This document shows, in pieces, positions 46,011 through 54,708 of a stretch of 64,000 nt of DNA (position 1 is its first letter; every line of letters begins with the position of its first letter). The position numbers and the translations under genes were made by a program. The DNA lies in contig MKVQ01000042.1 of the NCBI GenBank assembly GCA_001899635.1, positions 186,001 through 250,000 of the forward strand, in the 5' to 3' direction. Source of the DNA: Myxococcales bacterium 68-20 (GTDB taxonomy: Bacteria; Myxococcota_A; Polyangia; Polyangiales; Polyangiaceae). The notes below the pieces were generated by a model. It did not search any database, had not been told where the DNA came from, and saw only the letters and a program-made list of their open reading frames with translations.

Positions 46011-46973
46011 TCACGGGCACGGATTGTCGTTGGGGCTTCCCACCGGCGGCTTGTCTGTGCCCGCCGGTCCCGGCGCCACGTTCGGTCCGCCGCCGTCGAC
46101 GGCTTCTTCCGGCAGAAGCGGCGGGAGTAGCGCCTCGATCTCCGGCACCTTGTCGACACGCGTGAAGGTAAAGCCCTCCTGCTTCAGGATCGGGACCATG
46201 TACATGACCATGTCGACCGTACCGAGCTGCTCCGGGTCTTGCAGGTTGTAGTAGGGGTCATGCATGAGCACGATGCCCTTACCCGCGCGCTTGATCTCGG
46301 TGATGTAGAGGTCTCCGCACGTCTTCATCGGAGTCCGCTTCCCGTCCGCGCCGTCGTCCCAGCAGTCCCAGTCGGCGGCGCGTCCTGCGGTCTCGTCCAT
46401 CTTTTCACCGACGTCCCAGAGGATCGGCCCGACGTACTTGCCCATCGGCGAGGTCGAGAGCGCGGCAAACGTCGTGTCGTCGTAGTCGCCGTACGGCGGA
46501 CGGAAGAGGAACCGTTTCGAGGGAATGAACGGCTCGATTTTCGAGTCCGTCTCCACCAGCTCCTTCACGATGTCGGCGTCGGAAAGACGAGCCTGCCCCG
46601 TCGCGGTCCCCGTCAACGACAGATGGTTCTCGGTGTGATTGGCGACGAGATGCCCGTCATCGATGAGCTGCTGGAGCACCTCCGCTGCGTCCGTCCCCAT
46701 CGACATTCCGTTCACGAAGAACGCCGCCTGGATCCCCTGCTCCTTGAGGTAGCGCGAGAGCAGCTTCGTGCGCGGTCCCGGTCCGTCGTCGAAGGTGAGC
46801 GCGAGGACCTTCGCCTCCAAGCTGGTGCCGCGAAGCCCGATGCTCTGGAGCGCTTGCGTCCCCGAACATGTCCTTCCGGCGGCGCGGTTCGAGCTCTTGT
46901 TCGAGCAGTGAATGAAAGTCGTAAGGGCGGCCACGGCGACCAGGCCGGAGGTGATGATTCGATGGGGTGCCAT
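46011..46973 (-). CDS. exported polysaccharide deacetylase (NodB domain)
   Basis: The 320-residue product has an N-terminal hydrophobic signal (ITSGLVAVAALTTF) followed by Cys23 with a poor lipobox, then a CE4/NodB domain: TFDDGPGPRT (Asp62, Asp63), NHTENH (metal His113 and His117), RPPYGDYD and a C-terminal GIVLMHDPY. Such enzymes remove acetyl groups from chitin, peptidoglycan or exopolysaccharide. It would act outside the cytoplasm. The C-terminus is Pro/Gly-rich. The frame opens 18 bases earlier at 46991; either start is possible. Confidence 0.85.
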   Translation of the reverse strand: MAPHRIITSGLVAVAALTTFIHCSNKSSNRAAGRTCSGTQALQSIGLRGTSLEAKVLALTFDDGPGPRTKLLSRYLKEQGIQAAFFVNGMSMGTDAAEVLQQLIDDGHLVANHTENHLSLTGTATGQARLSDADIVKELVETDSKIEPFIPSKRFLFRPPYGDYDDTTFAALSTSPMGKYVGPILWDVGEKMDETAGRAADWDCWDDGADGKRTPMKTCGDLYITEIKRAGKGIVLMHDPYYNLQDPEQLGTVDMVMYMVPILKQEGFTFTRVDKVPEIEALLPPLLPEEAVDGGGPNVAPGPAGTDKPPVGSPNDNPCP

Positions 46974-47331
46974 TGGACGGTACCCATCCAATGCATGAGC
47001 CGATCCGTGCGCTCACCTCGCGACAGCGTGCCGGCGATTCGTCGCGCGCACGCCGAGTTTCACGCCATCTCCACCCGCCATCCGCCCTTCGCTCGGGCCC
47101 AGCGAGGCCATGTGCGCCCCTCGCCGACCCGCCACGTGTGAAGGAATGTGACGCCCATCGCTTTCTTCGTCTCTCGGGCGTTCCTTCTCGCCCCGCGCGC
47201 GCACCGATCGCGCCGACGTCCGCGTCCATCGCTGCGGCGATCAGATTGCATGATCGCCGAGCGAGGAGGAGGGAGAAGGAGGTCGATCCGAGCTCCATGG
47301 ACGCTGGACGCGGAGCACCGCTCTCAGACCG
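46974..47331. other. 358-base gap
   Basis: It lies between the deacetylase start and the stop of the PH-like protein gene, both on the minus strand. No frame in it has plausible protein composition, and no repeat family copy is present. It should hold the deacetylase promoter. Confidence 0.35.
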
Positions 47332-47976
47332 TCACGACCAGGAGCGCGGCGGCTGGCTTCCCTGCTGCGGCGCGGAGGGCGCTGCTGCGAAAGGGGCCGG
47401 CGCGGGCGCGACGCCGTAGGGGCCTGGCGACGGCGGCGGCGACGATACGTAGCCGGGCGCGTTCTGCGGCGGGAGCGACGGCGGCGGCGCTGCGTAGCCG
47501 ATCTGGGGCTGGCCGTAGCCGCCCTGCGCGATGGGGGCCGCCAGCTGGGGCGCGCCCTGCCTGCTCTGGAACGCCGCCTCGATGGTCTTCGCCCCCGGGA
47601 TGTTGTTCTGCATCGGAGCGAACAGACCGAAGAAGCCGTTCGGGATCGGCATCGTGAGGCTGATCGGCCCGCGCTCGCCCGTGCCGCGCACGTGGAGCTT
47701 CTTCTTGAGGAAGAGCCCCTTCACCGTGAGGGCCTGGACGTTGCTCCAGGCGATCGAGTCGACCTGGTGCAGGCGCTGCTCGAGCGGCTGGATGAAGCTG
47801 TAACGGTGGTCGACGAGGATCAGACGCCGGTCGGTGGCGAGGACGAGGTACTGCCGGCGAATGAAGCCGAACGCCCACCACGGCATGTAGCTCGTGACGG
47901 TCTGGCCGACGAGCTGCTCGCCCGGATCGAGGATGCCACGCGAGAGAATCTGAACATGCAAGTCGCTGAAGAACAT
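47332..47976 (-). CDS. PH-like domain protein with Pro/Ala-rich tail
   Basis: The 214-residue protein has an N-terminal domain (about 1-120) with GILDPGEQLVGQTV, YLVLATDRRLILVDHRY and DSIAWSNVQALTVKG, the pattern of bacterial PH-like/GRAM-like domains. A Pro/Ala/Gly/Tyr-rich disordered tail (about 135-214) follows. There is no signal peptide. The start ATG has GGAGG 5 bases upstream. A lipid- or protein-binding role is inferred from fold only. Confidence 0.65.
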   Translation of the reverse strand: MFFSDLHVQILSRGILDPGEQLVGQTVTSYMPWWAFGFIRRQYLVLATDRRLILVDHRYSFIQPLEQRLHQVDSIAWSNVQALTVKGLFLKKKLHVRGTGERGPISLTMPIPNGFFGLFAPMQNNIPGAKTIEAAFQSRQGAPQLAAPIAQGGYGQPQIGYAAPPPSLPPQNAPGYVSSPPPSPGPYGVAPAPAPFAAAPSAPQQGSQPPRSWS

Positions 47977-48023
47977 GGAACCGAACCTCCGCGCTTGGAT
48001 ACGCTGACGCGAAGGAATGCTTC

Positions 48024-48063
48024 CCCCGCTGCGGGAGGTCGGGGCGCGAGCCCCAAGTCCATG
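48024..48063 (+). repeat. family B repeat: GCGA-tetraloop hairpin
   Basis: CCCCGCTGCGGGAGGTC is followed by GGGGC-GCGA-GCCCC and AAGTCC. The stem and tetraloop are identical to the copy at 27311. It lies 48 bases upstream of the PH-like protein start. Confidence 0.6.
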
Positions 48064-48268
48064 CGCACCGAAGGCGCACGTCCGCCGCTCGACGTCCGAC
48101 GTCGTTCGAGGCGACGGTCGCGCTCGCCTCGAGCCTCTCATGCGCGACCGACGAGCTGCGCCGCGTGCATGCGTGGGCTCCTCGACGGGGCGTACGGGCA
48201 CGCTTGTTGAACGTCTCTTCGAGCACGCTGCATGACCGTCTCGTGCACGAGGTCAGAAGAGGAGCCAC

Positions 48269-48826
48269 ATGGCTGTGCCGGTCCAGATCACGTTCCGCGA
48301 TATCCCTCCTTCAGCAGCAGTCACAGCACACGTCGGAAGGCGGGCCGAAAAACTGGAGACCTTCTTCGATCGCATGTCGAAGTGCCACGTCGTGGTGGAA
48401 GAGCCGCATAGGCACCGCCGCCAAGGCAAGAAGTACAAGGTCGAGATCGACATGGTCGTCCCCGGAAGAGAGCTCGTCATCTCGAAGAACCCGGAGGACA
48501 CCAAAGACGACCTCCACGCCACGATCGACATGGCGTTCGACGACGCCGAGCGCGTGCTCGAAGACTACGTGCGCCAGCTCCGGCCCGATCTGAAGACGCA
48601 CCTCACGCCGCCGCGAGGGGTCATCTCGAAGGTCTTCCACGACCGCGGGTACGGCTTCATCGCCGTCGAGGGCGAGGCCGAAGGCCAGGAGGTGTACTTC
48701 CACCGGAACAGCGTCATCGGCGAGAAGTTCGAGCGCCTCAACGTCGGCGTGAAGGTGCGGTTCGCTGAAGAGGACGGCGACAAGGGCCCGCAGGCCAGCA
48801 CCGTGTACGTCGTCGGAACGAGCTGA
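48269..48826 (+). CDS. HPF/RaiA ribosome-hibernation domain fused to a cold-shock domain
   Basis: The 185-residue protein has an N-terminal HPF/RaiA-like domain (about 3-105: VQITFRDIPPSAAVTAHVGRRAEKLETFFDRM, KYKVEIDMVVPGRELVI, DLHATIDMAFDDAERVLEDY) and a C-terminal cold-shock domain (about 117-182) with RNP1-like GYGFIAVEG and RNP2-like VYFHRNS. HPF domains bind the 30S A/P-site region and stall ribosomes in stationary phase; the cold-shock domain binds RNA. The conventional dimerising C-terminal domain of long HPF is absent. Confidence 0.9.
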   Translation: MAVPVQITFRDIPPSAAVTAHVGRRAEKLETFFDRMSKCHVVVEEPHRHRRQGKKYKVEIDMVVPGRELVISKNPEDTKDDLHATIDMAFDDAERVLEDYVRQLRPDLKTHLTPPRGVISKVFHDRGYGFIAVEGEAEGQEVYFHRNSVIGEKFERLNVGVKVRFAEEDGDKGPQASTVYVVGTS

Positions 48827-48847
48827 CCCGGCCGCAACTGGGCGTGA

Positions 48848-48890
48848 GGCGTCACGAGCTCGCTCGTGGCGCCGGCGCCCTTTCTTTCGT
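48848..48890 (+). terminator. terminator after the HPF-cold-shock gene
   Basis: GGCGTCACGAG and CTCGTGGCGCC form an 11-bp stem with one mismatch and a CTCG loop, followed after GGCGCCC by TTTCTTTCG. It lies between convergent genes. Confidence 0.6.
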
Positions 48891-48897
48891 CGTCCCG

Positions 48898-49575
48898 TCA
48901 GCGCGGCGGCTTCGGCTCGGACGCGCCGGGATCGTCCTCGCCCGGTTCGTCTTCGTCTTCGACGCCCGACTCACCGCCGGGCGGGGCGCCCAGTTGGTCC
49001 TGCATGCCGAGCGCCTCGAGGAGGTGCTGCTGGACCCCTTCGAACAGCTTCGCGACGTCGTAGGACGTCGCCGGCTCCGCCGGCCCGCCCTGGGCGGCTC
49101 CGAAGAGCTGACCGGCAAACGCCTGGAGCGTCTCCATGTCGATCGGCGGCAGCCCTGCGAGCGAGACGCCGCCCGCGATGTCCTCGTCGTCGTCATCCAC
49201 GAGCGAGGTCGCGATCCAGATGCCTCCGGACGCGACTTCCTCCACGACGGCGTCGTAGGTCGTCCCCTCCGGCTCGCACGAGTCCGGAAAGAAGAGGAGC
49301 CCGCGCGGGTCGTCGTGCACCTCGGGCAGCGCTTCGCCGAACTGGGCGAGCCATTCGCGCGCCTCGCTCGGGTTCTGCTCGAACACCGCGAACGGCTGGA
49401 ACGTGTGCACGAGCATCGTTCCGTCTTCGAGCTCCTCGGCGTAGAAGCCCTCGCTCTCCTCGCTCTCGTCGTCGAGATCGAGGAAGGGCTTCAGCTTGTC
49501 GGGCGTCTTCGGGCGAAACAGGGCAACGGCGTCGGCATGGGAGCCGCGGAGCGCGGTATGAGAATCGTCGTTCAT
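48898..49575 (-). CDS. acidic cytoplasmic protein of unknown function
   Basis: The 225-residue product has no signal peptide, is rich in Glu and Asp, and has a mixed central part (TMLVHTFQPFAVFEQNPSEAREWLAQFGEALPEV) and a disordered acidic C-terminus (SGVEDEDEPGEDDPG). The start at 49575 removes a long antisense-type extension. I do not recognise the family. It shares orientation with the zinc-ribbon gene upstream, 38 bases away, and may be cotranscribed with it. Confidence 0.6.
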   Translation of the reverse strand: MNDDSHTALRGSHADAVALFRPKTPDKLKPFLDLDDESEESEGFYAEELEDGTMLVHTFQPFAVFEQNPSEAREWLAQFGEALPEVHDDPRGLLFFPDSCEPEGTTYDAVVEEVASGGIWIATSLVDDDDEDIAGGVSLAGLPPIDMETLQAFAGQLFGAAQGGPAEPATSYDVAKLFEGVQQHLLEALGMQDQLGAPPGGESGVEDEDEPGEDDPGASEPKPPR

Positions 49576-49613
49576 GTCACGAGAACCTTCGTTCGTTCGA
49601 GCAGCGCGAGCCC

Positions 49614-49865
49614 TCAGCGATAGGGCACCTGGGCCGGGACGTCGACCCGCTCCGCGCGTTTGCCGAAGTAATCCCATGCGCTCCTCGGATCGGTGAACCA
49701 GCTCGTGCAGCCGCACCCGAGGCACATCAAGAGGACGAACTGCGGACAAGACGCCCCGGAGTGGCTCCCGCCCGCGTAAAGCTCGAAGCTCGCCTCCTTC
49801 AGGCGCGCGAAGCTCGTGCTCGAACACCACGGACAAGGGCGGGTCGGGACCGGCAGTGCTTGCAT
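49614..49865 (-). CDS. small zinc-ribbon-like protein
   Basis: The 83-residue product has CPWC near the N-terminus and CLGCGC about 35 residues later, a zinc-ribbon spacing, plus WFTDP and an aromatic C-terminal region. It is probably cytoplasmic. Similar small proteins are common in Myxococcota with no known role. Met at residues 1 and 13 of the open frame are both possible; 49865 puts the ribbon near the N-terminus. Confidence 0.58.
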   Translation of the reverse strand: MQALPVPTRPCPWCSSTSFARLKEASFELYAGGSHSGASCPQFVLLMCLGCGCTSWFTDPRSAWDYFGKRAERVDVPAQVPYR

Positions 49866-49964
49866 GCCTCGCCTGTAACCGAGGACGGCGCTACCGGGCA
49901 ACGCCGGCGGGCCGCCGCCCTCTCAGGACAGCTCGAGCGAGCTCGCGAACCGAGCCAGCATGCC

Positions 49965-50933
49965 TCAGCGCGCCTGGTGCCCGAGGCGTACTTCCATCGT
50001 CGGATGCTTCGCCGCGAAGCGACGCAGGCGCTCGAGGCTCGACGCGCTCCGCTTCCGGTCGCTCGAGAACGAGCCGGGCTCGACGCCGTGATCCCAGCCC
50101 CACGTCGTATGGCATGCATCTCCCGTCAGGAGCACGGGGCCCGCTTTCGTGCGCGCGATGTAGGCGGTGCTTCCAGCGGTGTGTCCCGGCACGTGGATCG
50201 CCCAGAAGGTCTGGTCGCCGAAGACGTCGACGAGGCCGTCGAAGACGCCGTCGGGGTCCGGACCGAAGCGCCAGACCGACAGCGGCGGCTTGTTCTCGAG
50301 CGCCCGATTCACGATCGGGGCGACGAAGAGGTTCTCGATGCTCCGCGCGCTCGTCTCTCCGGGCCCGACGAACACCGGGGTGCCGGCGGGGACATCACGC
50401 ATGCCGGTGATGTGGTCGAGATGCAGATGCGTGAGGAAGACGCCGGCGACGTGCGGCTGCTCCTGCTGCTCGAGCCACGTCTTCGTGTCGGTCCGGCGCT
50501 TCATCTTGTCGATGTTGGCGACGCTCGCCACGAACCCGCGGATCACGGCCTCGTCCGGCTTCTCGAACAGCATGCGCTCGACGCCGGTATCGACGAGGAA
50601 CGTCCCGCGGGTCGGATGATGCACGGCGTGGAAGGCAACATGGACCGGCTCGTCGCGATCGGTGAGCTTTGCCTTCTTCGCTTCTGCGTGGTCGAGATTG
50701 AGGAGCCCGGAGAGCGGCACCTGCCAGTCGGCGCCGATGACGGTCTCGACGGTCAGCGGCCCGGGCTGATCGACCACTGCCTCGAGCGACGAGGTCCGAG
50801 CCGACGCGCCGAGGGTCGCGGGCGTCTCCGGATGCGACGTCGTCGAGCAGCCGACGGTCGCGAGGGCTGCGAGGGTCGCCGACAGCGCGAGGGCCGCGTT
50901 GCGGAGGGGCTTCTTGTTCGAGCGCGTTTTCAT
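49965..50933 (-). CDS. metallo-beta-lactamase-fold lipoprotein hydrolase
   Basis: The 322-residue protein has lipobox TVGC (Cys29) and all MBL-fold metal ligands: HLHLDH (169-174), His251 in HTAGS, Asp272 in GDACH and His319 in GHQ. The two-metal set and VDTG (115-118) match the AHL-lactonase-like or lipid/ester-hydrolysing MBL branch. It would act in the periplasm. It is divergent from a LysR-type regulator with dyad sequences between, so control by that regulator is likely. The substrate is unknown. Confidence 0.85.
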   Translation of the reverse strand: MKTRSNKKPLRNAALALSATLAALATVGCSTTSHPETPATLGASARTSSLEAVVDQPGPLTVETVIGADWQVPLSGLLNLDHAEAKKAKLTDRDEPVHVAFHAVHHPTRGTFLVDTGVERMLFEKPDEAVIRGFVASVANIDKMKRRTDTKTWLEQQEQPHVAGVFLTHLHLDHITGMRDVPAGTPVFVGPGETSARSIENLFVAPIVNRALENKPPLSVWRFGPDPDGVFDGLVDVFGDQTFWAIHVPGHTAGSTAYIARTKAGPVLLTGDACHTTWGWDHGVEPGSFSSDRKRSASSLERLRRFAAKHPTMEVRLGHQAR

Positions 50934-50944
50934 GCCTCGAAGAT

Positions 50945-50990
50945 GAGGCATGCCTCCATGCATGAAAATCGACCAAAATGGCATGCTACC
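50945..50990. promoter_or_regulatory. dyad-rich operator region between MBL and LysR genes
   Basis: The perfect 12-base palindrome GAGGCATGCCTC (50945-50956) is followed by two further GCATG-containing half sites (50960-50964, 50981-50985) flanking an A/T-rich core, ATGAAAATCGACCAAAAT. LysR-type proteins bind interrupted dyads between divergent genes, so this is the obvious operator candidate. Confidence 0.5.
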
Positions 50991-50998
50991 ATACGTCT

Positions 50999-51937
50999 GT
51001 GCATATCCCCTGGGAGGAGCTCCAGCTGCTGCTCGCCATCGCGGAAGCGCGCAGCCTCACGGCCGCCGCGAGACGGCTTCGCATCACGCAGCCGACCGCG
51101 AGCCGGCGTCTCTCGCAGCTCGAGTCGCTCCTCGGCGAGCGTCTCTTCGTCCGGAGCGTGGAGGGCGTCGCGCCGACGCCCTTCGGCGAGCGGATGCTCG
51201 AGCCGGCGCGGCGCATGGCCGAGTGGGCCGGTGAGGTGGACCGGGCGGCCGCCCGTGCCGAGACCTCACCGCGCGGCGTCGTCCGCATCACCGCGCCGCC
51301 CGGGATCGCGTTCGAGCTCCTCGCGCCGTTCGCAGCATGGCTCCGCGACGCCCTGCCCGACGTCCAGCTCGAGGTCGTGTCGACGATCCACTACGTGGAT
51401 CTCGTGCGGCGCGAGGCCGACCTCGCGCTCCGGATGTCACCCGGTGACAACAAGGACCTCGTCACGGTGGCGTCCGTCGAGCACGGCGTCGGCGTCTTCG
51501 GATCACCGGCGTACGCGAAGACGTTGCCGAAACGCCCGCGCCTCACCGACATCGCCTGGCTCGGCTGGGCGCCGCCGCTCGAGCACCTCTCGCCGAACCC
51601 CGAGCTGGCGAAGCTGATCCCCGACTTCCGCCCCGTCTTCGCGTCGGACGACTTCCTCGTCCAGCTTCGAGCCGCGGAGGCGGGCATCGGCGCGATCTTC
51701 CTCGGACGCGTGCGCCATCGCTTCTCGACCTCGACGCTGGTCGAGCTGGACGTCGACATCGGCCCCCTACGCCGAGCGCTCCACCTCGTCTGCGCGAAGA
51801 CGGCGCTCGACATCCCGCGCGTCCGCGCCGTCGCCGACCTCCTCGTCGCCGAGATGCGCGCCGCCGAGGAGACGCCGCGAAGGCGCCCTCCTTCCCCTCC
51901 CCCGAACGGCAAGCGCAGCGCTCGAGCGAGCCGATGA
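50999..51937 (+). CDS. LysR-type transcriptional regulator
   Basis: The 312-residue protein (GTG start; an ATG at 50978 is also in frame) has an N-terminal winged HTH (about 4-62: WEELQLLLAIAEARSLTAAARRLRITQPTASRRLSQLE) and a periplasmic-binding-protein-like effector domain (about 85-290). The 50999 start puts the HTH at the usual distance from the N-terminus. Divergent placement suggests it controls the MBL-fold lipoprotein gene and itself. The C-terminus is Arg/Pro-rich. Confidence 0.88.
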   Translation: MHIPWEELQLLLAIAEARSLTAAARRLRITQPTASRRLSQLESLLGERLFVRSVEGVAPTPFGERMLEPARRMAEWAGEVDRAAARAETSPRGVVRITAPPGIAFELLAPFAAWLRDALPDVQLEVVSTIHYVDLVRREADLALRMSPGDNKDLVTVASVEHGVGVFGSPAYAKTLPKRPRLTDIAWLGWAPPLEHLSPNPELAKLIPDFRPVFASDDFLVQLRAAEAGIGAIFLGRVRHRFSTSTLVELDVDIGPLRRALHLVCAKTALDIPRVRAVADLLVAEMRAAEETPRRRPPSPPPNGKRSARASR

Positions 51938-52065
51938 GCGCTGCGCGCATGTCTACTTGCCTCTTCACGCGATCAGTCCGCCTGCGCGGCGCTACCGTCC
52001 CGCCGACGCACGAATCGCCACTGACGTCAGCACGCCGGACGACCTGATGCGCGAGATGCTCTTGG

Positions 52066-52087
52066 CATAGTCATATGGACGACATCG
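52066..52087 (+). promoter_or_regulatory. shared upstream motif, copy 1 (Cys-rich lipoprotein gene)
   Basis: CATAGTCATATGGACGACA ends 47-50 bases before the ATG at 52134. Similar motifs precede the two LuxR-type genes at nearly the same distance. The core GTC-N5-GAC is a short dyad. A possible -10 (TAGCGT, 52122) lies 56 bases after the motif start, which suits an activator site at about -65 to -45. Confidence 0.5.
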
Positions 52088-52133
52088 CCGGCCCACGCGT
52101 GCGGGAGAACGATCGAGCGGGTAGCGTCATCGG

Positions 52134-53171
52134 ATGCTCTCGAGACCCGTAGTAAGCGTTGCTCTCGTCGCTCTCGTCTCTACGTCGGTCGTTCATGCCG
52201 GCTGCGTCGGTGACGGCATCGACACCATCTCCGGAACCGAGGACGCTGGCGGCGGAGATGGGGAGCCCGGCACGCCCCCTCCCGACGCCGGAAGCCTCGA
52301 TCCCGACGCCACAGCGCCGACGGGTTGTCCTCTCGGCTGCCTTCCGCCGGCGCCAGCGGGCTGGACGGGCCCGAGCGCAGTCTACGATGGCCCTCCGGGC
52401 ACCAAGCCGGCGGCGTGCCCGTCGTCGAACTACACGCAGCTCGAAGTCGAAGCTCACCAGGGAATGACCGCGACGGCGGCCGTCTGCGACTGCGGTACGG
52501 CAACCGTCAAGGACGCGTTCTGCTCGGCCGGCGTCGAGACATGGTCCGGGTCCGGCTGCAGCGGAACGGCTATCTTTCAAGGCACGGCCAAGTCGAACGG
52601 AGGCTGCCTCACGAGCTCCGATGGCGCCTCGTCAACCCTGAAGGTGACGACGCCCACGCTCAATCGGGGCAAGTGTGAATATCCAAATCCAACCGAAACC
52701 CTCCAGGCCCCGACCTTCGCGAAGGCCGACGTGGCCTGCGGTCTCCCACAGCTTGGCGTGTGCGAAGGCCGGTCGGACTGCACGGCAGCGCCCCTACCCG
52801 AGGCACCTTTCACGCGGGTCTGCATTCACAAGGAAGGCGAGGTGGCCTGTCCGAGCGCCGACTACGCGCACCGCTTCGTCGCGTACAAGAAGCTCGTCGA
52901 CGAGCGCGGCTGCGCGGCGTGTGAAGGCACGCCCACCGGCGGCACGTGCGGCACCAAGTGGGGTAGAGGCACCAACGTGCTCAGCTGCGACGTAGCTATC
53001 GCGCCGACGACCTACGACGCGAACGCTTGCATCACCAATCCCGGCAACAACGCGCTGATCGACATTCGCGCGATGGCACCGACCTCCATCTCCTGCAATT
53101 TGACCGCTGGCGGAGCTCCGACGGGCCAGGCCGCCTCCGAAGAGCCGGTCACCTTCTGCTGCAGCAAGTAG
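52134..53171 (+). CDS. cysteine-rich secreted lipoprotein
   Basis: The 345-residue product has a signal peptide with Cys24 (VHAGC), an Asp/Gly/Pro-rich linker (about 30-75) and a long region with about 24 cysteines, including GCPLGCLPPAP, CDCGTATVKDAFC, GCSGTAIF, CGLPQLGVCEGRSDC, CAACEGTPTGGTCGTKW and FCCSK. It should be strongly disulphide-bonded and extracellular. No domain is recognised. The upstream motif it shares with the LuxR-type genes suggests that they control it. Confidence 0.68.
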   Translation: MLSRPVVSVALVALVSTSVVHAGCVGDGIDTISGTEDAGGGDGEPGTPPPDAGSLDPDATAPTGCPLGCLPPAPAGWTGPSAVYDGPPGTKPAACPSSNYTQLEVEAHQGMTATAAVCDCGTATVKDAFCSAGVETWSGSGCSGTAIFQGTAKSNGGCLTSSDGASSTLKVTTPTLNRGKCEYPNPTETLQAPTFAKADVACGLPQLGVCEGRSDCTAAPLPEAPFTRVCIHKEGEVACPSADYAHRFVAYKKLVDERGCAACEGTPTGGTCGTKWGRGTNVLSCDVAIAPTTYDANACITNPGNNALIDIRAMAPTSISCNLTAGGAPTGQAASEEPVTFCCSK

Positions 53172-53250
53172 CTCGGTGTTGGGGGAGCGGACTGACGGGC
53201 TGTACGGATCGCGAGGCAGCGCTCGCGATCCTGCTGCCAAGCGAAGGGTC

Positions 53251-53272
53251 CATAGTCAACAGGATGACAACG
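53251..53272 (+). promoter_or_regulatory. shared upstream motif, copy 2 (first LuxR-type gene)
   Basis: CATAGTCAACAGGATGACAA ends about 50 bases before the GTG at 53321. A -10-like TATACG is at 53311, 60 bases after the motif start and just before the start codon, so the transcript may be nearly leaderless. Confidence 0.5.
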
Positions 53273-53320
53273 CGGGCGCGCCCTTGATCTTCCGTCGCCT
53301 TCGAAGAAACTATACGAGAC

Positions 53321-54316
53321 GTGACACGGCTCGACTTCATCGGCGCCATCGAGCTCGCGTACGCTCGAGAGAAGGATGACGCGGCGTGGCTCGAGGAGCT
53401 GACGCGTTTCGTTGCGCCTGCCTTCAGCCCATGCTCCCCGACCACTTCGTACCTCTTCGATCTCCACGACGAGGACGTACAGCTCGGACTTGCCGCCAGC
53501 GTCGGGGAGACACCGTACAGCCGCGACCACTATGCGGTTTCTCACGAGATCGGCCACGCGACCACGGGCCGAGCGAAGCGCGTCGTCTACGAGTGTGAGA
53601 TGTTCACGTTGCTCTCCCGCGTGATCGGCGCGGACATGACCAAGCGTACGATCCAGGGGGCGGGGATGAGGGGCGACGATTCGCTCGGTCTCCGCGCCAA
53701 CGCCACGCCCGACAGCGGAGTGCTCATCACGACCCAGGTGTCCGACGGGTTCCGTATCCGCAATCGCGCCCTCTGGACTCGCTTTGCCGCCCACGTCGGG
53801 ACGGCACTGCGGCTACGGCGCAGGCAGCACGAGCCCTCGCCCGACACCGCGCTGGCTGTGCTCGACCCGCTCGGACGGCTCGAGCATGGGACCGCCGGGA
53901 CCATTGCGGCGCGCCATGATCTCGCGAGCGCTGCGCAAGGCATGGATCGCGCGCGCGGCAAGCTGCGCCGGCTCGATCCCGAGCGCGCCAGCGCGCTCTG
54001 GCGAACGATGGTGCGTGGTGAGTGGTCGCTCGTCGACTGGTTCGATCACGACGGCAAGCGATTCCTGCTCGCTCACGACAACCAGATCCGGGTCACGCGG
54101 CACCGATCGCTGACCGAGCGCGAACGGCAGGTCGTCGCCTGCGCCGCGATGAGCCACTCGAACAAGCTCATCGCCTACGACCTCGGCTTGTCGACCGGAA
54201 CCGTAGCGGTCATCCTTGGGCGGGCGGCGAAGAAGCTCGGCGTGTCCGGACGCGTCGCGCTGATCCGCGCGTTCCGCGAGCTCGAGCGTCAACGGGAGGA
54301 CGAAGGCAACGAATGA
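53321..54316 (+). CDS. LuxR-family regulator, copy 1 of a duplicated cassette
   Basis: The 331-residue protein has an N-terminal sensory region (about 1-255) without receiver signatures and a C-terminal LuxR HTH (about 263-322: LTERERQVVACAAMSHSNKLIAYDLGLSTGTVAVILGRAAKKLGV). The sensory part includes KRVVYECEMFTLLSRVIGADMTKR and GEWSLVDWFDHDGKRFLLAHDN, shared nearly word for word with the paralogue at 54777. The signal is unknown. The GTG start is preceded by TATACG. Its stop overlaps the next gene (ATGA). Confidence 0.85.
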   Translation: MTRLDFIGAIELAYAREKDDAAWLEELTRFVAPAFSPCSPTTSYLFDLHDEDVQLGLAASVGETPYSRDHYAVSHEIGHATTGRAKRVVYECEMFTLLSRVIGADMTKRTIQGAGMRGDDSLGLRANATPDSGVLITTQVSDGFRIRNRALWTRFAAHVGTALRLRRRQHEPSPDTALAVLDPLGRLEHGTAGTIAARHDLASAAQGMDRARGKLRRLDPERASALWRTMVRGEWSLVDWFDHDGKRFLLAHDNQIRVTRHRSLTERERQVVACAAMSHSNKLIAYDLGLSTGTVAVILGRAAKKLGVSGRVALIRAFRELERQREDEGNE

Positions 54317-54609
54317 AACCTCCCGTGTCCGATTCTCCCCCGCCCTCGCTCGTCGCGTATGAGCTCGAGCCTGGCACGGTGCTCTTCGTCCACGAGCTAC
54401 CGCGTGTGGGCCAGCTCCCGGTCCTCAGCGCTGCCGAACACGAGGTGCTCGTTCTCCTCCTCGACGGCCACAACACCCGCGGCATCGCCGACGCGCGTGG
54501 CACGTCCCCACGCACGACCGCAAACCAGGTCGCGAGCATCTTCAAGAAGCTCGGCGTCGGGTCGCGCGCGGAGCTCGCGGCGAAGGTTCTGACGAGGTCC
54601 CGGCGATGA
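54313..54609 (+). CDS. small LuxR-type HTH protein
   Basis: The 98-residue product has a short N-terminal beta-like part (VAYELEPGTVLFVHELP) and a LuxR HTH (about 38-98: LSAAEHEVLVLLLDGHNTRGIADARGTSPRTTANQVASIFKKLGV). It overlaps the stop of the larger LuxR-type gene by 4 bases, so the two are translated together and may form a heteromeric regulator. It has no receiver or ligand domain. Confidence 0.82.
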   Translation: MKPPVSDSPPPSLVAYELEPGTVLFVHELPRVGQLPVLSAAEHEVLVLLLDGHNTRGIADARGTSPRTTANQVASIFKKLGVGSRAELAAKVLTRSRR

Positions 54610-54708
54610 GCGCGCTGCACGGCGTCGCTCGTCGCGCGCGCCGCCGGGATGCGTCCTGCCACTCAGTTCTTCAGGCTCACGAACTGCACGGCCCAACTGC
54701 TCCGCGTC

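Noticed and set aside
50957-50986. GAAAATCGACC as a third Fur/Zur-like box
   Set aside because: Only the left half resembles the rpsD site; the right half does not complete the dyad, and the LysR-type half sites explain the symmetry better.
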